A stretch of 8,615 nt of DNA from Treponema sp. UBA4326 (lineage in GTDB: Bacteria; Spirochaetota; Spirochaetia; Treponematales; Treponemataceae): the NCBI GenBank assembly GCA_002393835.1, contig DGTW01000305.1, forward strand, positions 1-8,615, written 5' to 3'. Each line of letters starts with the position of its first letter. The first letter of the stretch is position 1. Below the pieces are notes generated by a model. That model ran no database searches. It had not been told where the DNA came from and was given only the letters and a program-made list of their open reading frames with translations. This document shows positions 6,401-8,615 of the stretch, in pieces. A program made the position numbers and the translations under genes.

Positions 6401-7318
6401 AGTGACTTTTCCAGAGACAAGGAAGGTCTTCTGCTCTGCAATTGCGATGTCTTTTTTAAGCGAAGAGCCTGCCTTAATGGATTTGTCGGTCAGGGAAATT
6501 TCCTTTGAAGAATCACTTACGCCATAACCTTTGATTCCTGTGAATACAGCGGTGAATGAATAGCCGGCAGGAAGGCTTGCCTTGTAAGAAGAGCCTGAAA
6601 TGCTTGCAGTAAGCTCCTGGTTCGTCTCTTTTGAAACGAATTTCAGCTGACCATTTCCAGATGGAAGAGATGTCAGCCGTCCAGAGACTTCGACAGCAGG
6701 GGTGCGCACAAGGCGGTAGTAAACAGGCTTACCGACAGCGGCATCACAATAGACTTTGTAAGAACCTGAAGTCAGGGCTATGTAAGAATAGCGGAGCGAC
6801 TCATTGGAAATTGCAGCCACTTCATCCTGAATATTGTTTTTCTTTCCTTCTGAATCAAGGGAAGCGAAGTGAATTTTTTCGTCCCCGGAATTGCTCAGGC
6901 GGGCGTAGAAAGTGATTACATCGCCAGCCTTCACATTGTTGATAAGAAGATAACGGCGGTTTTCTCCGCCCTTTCCGTTGCAATACCAGATACCGTTAGA
7001 CATGTATCCGTCTTCAAATTCGCAAGAGACATAGCCTTGAGAGCCATAATTTTTTTTGCCTGAATTATAAGCACGGTCATTCTTTAAGACGCTCATAGCC
7101 AGGTCGCCAAAGACAATGTTACCGTCAACGGCAAATTTTCCGTCTGCGGCAAGTTCTTCCATTTTGTCCAAATCGTCGATCGAAATGTGATTGAGGGCCC
7201 CTTCCTCCTCAACGCCACCAAAATCCCAGACCTCAACCTTGCGGTTCTGGGCAGAGATTGCAGAAAGTGCCCCGAAAGTCAGGACAGATGCAATCATATT
7301 ACGCAGCAACTTTTTCAT
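3479..7318 (-). CDS. secreted two-domain pectin esterase: CE8 pectin methylesterase fused to CE12 (SGNH) acetylesterase
   Basis: This 1279-aa protein likely removes methyl esters from homogalacturonan and acetyl esters from pectin or rhamnogalacturonan I outside the cytoplasm. Residues 1-23 are a signal peptide (KK, hydrophobic core, cleavage after ISA, no lipobox Cys). About 28-207 is a beta-rich module starting VEVWDFGG, possibly carbohydrate-binding. Three related segments follow, starting VSGR, VSGK and VSGK at 211, 301 and 395. The CE8 domain (about 478-830) has GSQDTFYT (Q665, D666), GNTDFIFG (D688), GYITAAR and FGRPWG (R751, W753), matching the Gln, Asp, Asp, Arg and Trp active-site residues of bacterial pectin methylesterases. 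An Ig-like linker of the kind found in pectate lyases (PelX-type) covers about 840-940. The CE12 domain (about 960-1235) shows block I ASDST (Ser969), ANGGRS (Gly1011/1012), FGHND (Asn1044) and GDSTH (Asp1203, His1206). AGAGG lies 8 bases before the ATG. Both active sites look intact; exact acetyl substrate is uncertain. Confidence 0.93.
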   Translation of the reverse strand: MKKLLRNMIASVLTFGALSAISAQNRKVEVWDFGGVEEEGALNHISIDDLDKMEELAADGKFAVDGNIVFGDLAMSVLKNDRAYNSGKKNYGSQGYVSCEFEDGYMSNGIWYCNGKGGENRRYLLINNVKAGDVITFYARLSNSGDEKIHFASLDSEGKKNNIQDEVAAISNESLRYSYIALTSGSYKVYCDAAVGKPVYYRLVRTPAVEVSGRLTSLPSGNGQLKFVSKETNQELTASISGSSYKASLPAGYSFTAVFTGIKGYGVSDSSKEISLTDKSIKAGSSLKKDIAIAEQKTFLVSGKVTGFADGYIPQTPAKIIMTPPKGSVYMPVEIEIKNETGLYSFEDLIEPSVSYTAVLSGANDYEIVSDPSFEGSAAFTKDISLAPKKTYDVSGKIFGETTEFPKAIQFKNMEDGYLYDGHISTLDYSVQLREGNYEVLCETELAKTINHIVVKNENVIKDIKLSLKEKTIRPLSLKKELWVGPKKGQYASVAEAVSAAKSMNPLQERDRITIMITPGVYRNQLIIDVPYITFKNADPSKEVKLTWYYGIGYNYYSADMNGWYDEDLAYDKFSKRGVAKWGAATYIKEAARAFRAEGITFETSFNKYVTDEEIADGVEMDGSFNFARKLNSDVRSKASTERSSAILIEANEAEFKDCKFLGSQDTFYTGDNAKGYLRNCFIEGNTDFIFGGGDFVFENCEIHWAGYSEKASSGYITAARTKPENKGYLFYNCLISNEANAQVAPGFFGRPWGKDAAVAWVNTILGSDESIGFEGWTSMSGNRPENARFVEINTNWDGKAVDISERIEGTIPQVTKNFNIPYYLGQWKPEYYKEPKSVKIKAKKVSFTTDDDINTPYPGHTITLHYTLGNADSEDISLIKWYREKDGQSELVKQSAGFADKTYLIQGEDSGSIIRCLVIPASRAGDSSKPVEAKLDKTVNEGYAIPANAAADRPRVNGAVNVFLASDSTCKDYSALGMWNGGQVRNEGSWGEFLQAYFNGAVAVQNYANGGRSCRNFINEGSLEKIAANIGKGDYLFIQFGHNDCSNSSGYLEDRYVPLGKPDKKGIYPVSEGKKVSTPASYAGKYGDSFYSYDCGGTYKWYLKQYIEVARKAGATPVLVTPVSRLYYTAEGKIRPHHDSTDSSTGTQTTENNAYVEAVRQLAKEEKVLLIDGFELTKNLYEKAYADKGGNTEARKLMFQGDSTHNNKLGGFVIAGLFARAIKAQIPALGKSLVAPARVIGENSDGKLMFTVDGKGKFTCESDYWTAYTQKMLSEFSK
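5909..6694 (-). repeat. three diverged ~80-90-residue protein repeats inside the pectin esterase
   Basis: Residues about 209-296, 299-390 and 393-470 each begin with VSG(R/K) and the first two end with a KDI-(A/S)-(I/L)-A signature followed by KT: LKKDIAIAEQKT, then FTKDISLAPKKT; the third ends VIKDIKLSLKEKT. Each has alternating hydrophobic residues and a Tyr-rich middle, as in carboxypeptidase-regulatory-like or other Ig-like beta-sandwich folds. They probably act as spacer or glycan-contact modules between the N-terminal domain and the methylesterase. The repeat is clear at protein level but diverged at DNA level; the fold is inferred. Confidence 0.6.
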
Positions 7319-7326
7319 ATAAAAAA

Positions 7327-7331
7327 CCTCT
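7327..7331 (-). promoter_or_regulatory. ribosome binding site of the pectin esterase gene
   Basis: AGAGG on the minus strand lies 8 bases before the ATG at 7318. This good spacing supports the chosen start, as does the signal peptide that begins there. The carboxypeptidase and transposase genes nearby have no comparable site. Confidence 0.7.
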
Positions 7332-7335
7332 GGGG

Positions 7336-7354
7336 TAATTTTACTATAAAATTA
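7336..7354. promoter_or_regulatory. inverted repeat over the -10 region, operator candidate
   Basis: TAATTTTA (7336-7343) and TAAAATTA (7347-7354) are perfect 8-bp complements around the centre CTA. The site covers the whole -10 candidate of the pectin esterase promoter and ends five bases before its ribosome binding site. A repressor bound here would block transcription. All arm bases are A or T, so chance is a real alternative. No regulator gene is visible in the window. Confidence 0.35.
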
Positions 7355-7371
7355 AGAAAAAAATCTGAAAA
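7343..7371 (-). promoter_or_regulatory. promoter candidate for the pectin esterase gene
   Basis: On the minus strand TTTTCA (7371 to 7366; 4 of 6 to TTGACA) and TATAGT (7348 to 7343; 5 of 6 to TATAAT) are separated by 17 bases. The expected start point, near 7336, leaves a leader of about 18 bases that still contains the AGAGG site. It lies in the 102-bp gap after the propeller/NodB gene. I found no GC-rich terminator hairpin in that gap, so read-through from upstream is also possible. Confidence 0.5.
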
Positions 7372-7420
7372 AATGAGCGGATTTATGAAAAATATATTAA
7401 ATTTTTGACTATTGCGATTT

Positions 7421-8615
7421 TTACTTGATATTTCTGACCAGAGTGAATTCATACCCCTCGTCAAGAAAATTTCCGATTAGGAGGGAAAGTTTTTCGTAAA
7501 GGAAATCCCGGCGGGTTCCGTCAGAAAGCCCCACGTTCACAGGAATTATCATGTTTGGCTCAGCATTGTCAACATAAAGTTTGACCAGGTCTTTTGCCCC
7601 AAGATACCACTTGTTTCCGTCTGCGGCCTTTTCGAGAGTGTAAGTGTCCAGGGCTAAACGGCCTGCCTCAATGTAGCGGTAGCCGCTGGCCTCCCCAGCC
7701 TTTTTTATAGCCTTGTTGGCCTTGTAAAATGGTGCGTGCCACATCAATGAAAGTTCGCGGCCAGTGGCGGCATAGAATTCATCTTCATTTCGAGCGAGTC
7801 CCCGCCTGATGAATTCCTCATCGATTATGTAGCCTTTTTCGGTTAAATCTGTCACGGAAAAATACATGGAAGCACAGTCATGGCCGCTTTCGATAATCTG
7901 CTTGCATTCCTGGGGATAGCGGCGGATAAATTCTCCGTTCAGGAAAAAAGTTGCCTTAATGTCGTAGCTGGCAAGAACGGCCAGGATATGAGTGAGACCT
8001 TCGGCACTGTCCAGGGCATCAAAAATGAGAGAAACTTTTTTCCGCTCCCCGGTGGCTTTGACCGTGTTTTCATACACAGGATAAGATTTTCCCATGCCTG
8101 CAAAATCTCGGATGTAAAGGGCATTGTCATAAAGCTTGTTGTCCGTCCGCCCTGTGTAAACCCTGTAATGGGCATTCTGAACGGCATAGACATCGACCTC
8201 GGCCTTTTTCATAAATTCAAAAGAAGTCCTTGAATCGTCAGCACTGGCCTGCCAGACATTTTTGAAAAAATCGTAATCATAGAAAGTCGCCTTGTTGATT
8301 GCGCTCTGGGCACAAACCACATTCTCAGCATTTGGCTTCCAGAAAGCCGTCCTGGCCGAAGAAAGGAAGAGCATTTTTCCTTCTTTTGCAAAGCGTTTTT
8401 CTTCGGCACGCCATTCCCGAACCGTAGACTCGCCACCAATATATAGAAGAGAAGGATTGCTCCAGACATAAGAATAAACTTTTTCGCCGCCAAGCCGCCC
8501 CAATTCAAGCCATGTTCCAAGGTCGTAGATGTACGCTACTTTTTGTGAGGCAAAGACTATTTTACGACCGTCAGGCGAAAGAAGGGGGCGCGTGGCATTT
8601 TCAATTCGGTTGAGT
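7421..8615 (-). CDS. partial beta-propeller protein with a degenerate NodB (polysaccharide deacetylase-like) C-terminal domain
   Basis: The 3' end of a gene whose start lies beyond the right edge. The frame stays open to the last base, giving 398 complete codons; a TTG at 8503 can be read as a start but is internal, since the codons above it encode a propeller blade. The visible N-terminal part (from the edge to about 8150) has TolB/WD40-like blades: LLSPDGRKIVF (about 8550-8585), then SYVWSNPSLLYIGGE ending VREW. The C-terminal part (about 7425-8045) follows the NodB fold: SLIFDALD, IKATFFLNGEFIRRYP, GHDCASMYFSVTDLT, LMWHAPF and a final EGYEFTLV. Compared with active CE4 deacetylases, the second Asp of TFDD is Ala (8015-8017), and both His of the HxxxH metal motif are Met (7865-7867) and Val (7853-7855); the Arg of the RxPY motif is His. 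Metal-dependent deacetylation is therefore unlikely, and a binding or structural role is more probable. It precedes the pectin esterase by 102 bp on the same strand. The exact family is not recognised. Confidence 0.75.
   Translation of the reverse strand, partial: LNRIENATRPLLSPDGRKIVFASQKVAYIYDLGTWLELGRLGGEKVYSYVWSNPSLLYIGGESTVREWRAEEKRFAKEGKMLFLSSARTAFWKPNAENVVCAQSAINKATFYDYDFFKNVWQASADDSRTSFEFMKKAEVDVYAVQNAHYRVYTGRTDNKLYDNALYIRDFAGMGKSYPVYENTVKATGERKKVSLIFDALDSAEGLTHILAVLASYDIKATFFLNGEFIRRYPQECKQIIESGHDCASMYFSVTDLTEKGYIIDEEFIRRGLARNEDEFYAATGRELSLMWHAPFYKANKAIKKAGEASGYRYIEAGRLALDTYTLEKAADGNKWYLGAKDLVKLYVDNAEPNMIIPVNVGLSDGTRRDFLYEKLSLLIGNFLDEGYEFTLVRNIK

Noticed and set aside
3479..7318. Pectin esterase as two genes joined by error or a frameshifted pseudogene
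   Set aside because: The frame is continuous, both catalytic sets are complete, and an Ig-like linker of a known kind joins the halves, so a natural fusion fits better.
7372..7420. Terminator between the propeller/NodB gene and the pectin esterase gene
   Set aside because: Only weak A/T-only pairing is possible; no stable stem followed by a T run was found.
60..7424. Shared 11-base string GCGATTTTTAC at 60-70 and 7414-7424
   Set aside because: Short and A/T-rich, in unrelated contexts with no further similarity; a chance match is likely.
7880..8233. 117-codon open frame on the + strand
   Set aside because: Antisense to the propeller/NodB gene, with no domain signal; a shadow of the real gene.
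8501..8503. TTG codon as the start of the propeller/NodB gene
   Set aside because: The frame is open from here to the window edge, and the codons upstream encode a typical propeller blade (SPDGRKIVF), so the true start is outside the window.

Overview
The window is a stretch of bacterial chromosome in which all four genes lie on the minus strand. Read in the direction of transcription (right to left) they are: the 3' part of a gene for a beta-propeller plus NodB-fold protein, a very large secreted pectin esterase, a membrane-anchored D,D-carboxypeptidase of the PBP5 type, and an apparently complete IS1182-family insertion sequence at the left edge. Protein style (Lys/Glu-rich, secreted Gram-negative type proteins, a TolB-like propeller) and a pectin-esterifying fusion enzyme suggest a pectin-using gut, rumen or oral bacterium. 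My best guess is a Treponema-like spirochaete, with Bacteroidota the main alternative; this is inference from style and has not been tested by a database search.

Layout. 2-1875: IS element with 16-bp terminal inverted repeats (15/16 identical) and one intact 568-aa DDE transposase. 1893-1962: ten tandem heptamers (consensus on the + strand YTTTCMR) between the IS and the carboxypeptidase gene; the array starts exactly over that gene's stop codon. 1959-3443: D-Ala-D-Ala carboxypeptidase with all three active-site motifs (SIAK, SGN, KTG). 3444-3478: a 35-bp gap holding a perfect TATAAT that would start transcription at, or within a base or two of, the carboxypeptidase ATG. 3479-7318: 1279-aa secreted protein that joins a pectin methylesterase domain (CE8) to an SGNH/GDSL rhamnogalacturonan-acetylesterase-like domain (CE12), with an Ig-like linker and three related beta-sandwich-like repeats in front. 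7319-7420: 102-bp intergenic region with a promoter candidate, a 19-bp inverted repeat lying over its -10 element, and a good ribosome binding site. 7421-8615: a partial gene whose 5' end lies outside the window.

How the genes work together. The esterase would strip methyl and acetyl groups from pectin outside the cytoplasm, opening the backbone to lyases and hydrolases that are not in this window. The carboxypeptidase trims peptidoglycan stem peptides and has no evident link to pectin. The partial gene keeps the NodB fold but seems to have lost the metal-binding residues of that enzyme family. I see no clear new defence or mobile system; the observations most worth following are the degenerate NodB domain, the two-esterase fusion with its palindromic operator candidate, the heptamer array and the leaderless-looking promoter. 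There is no gene-free stretch longer than 300 bases.
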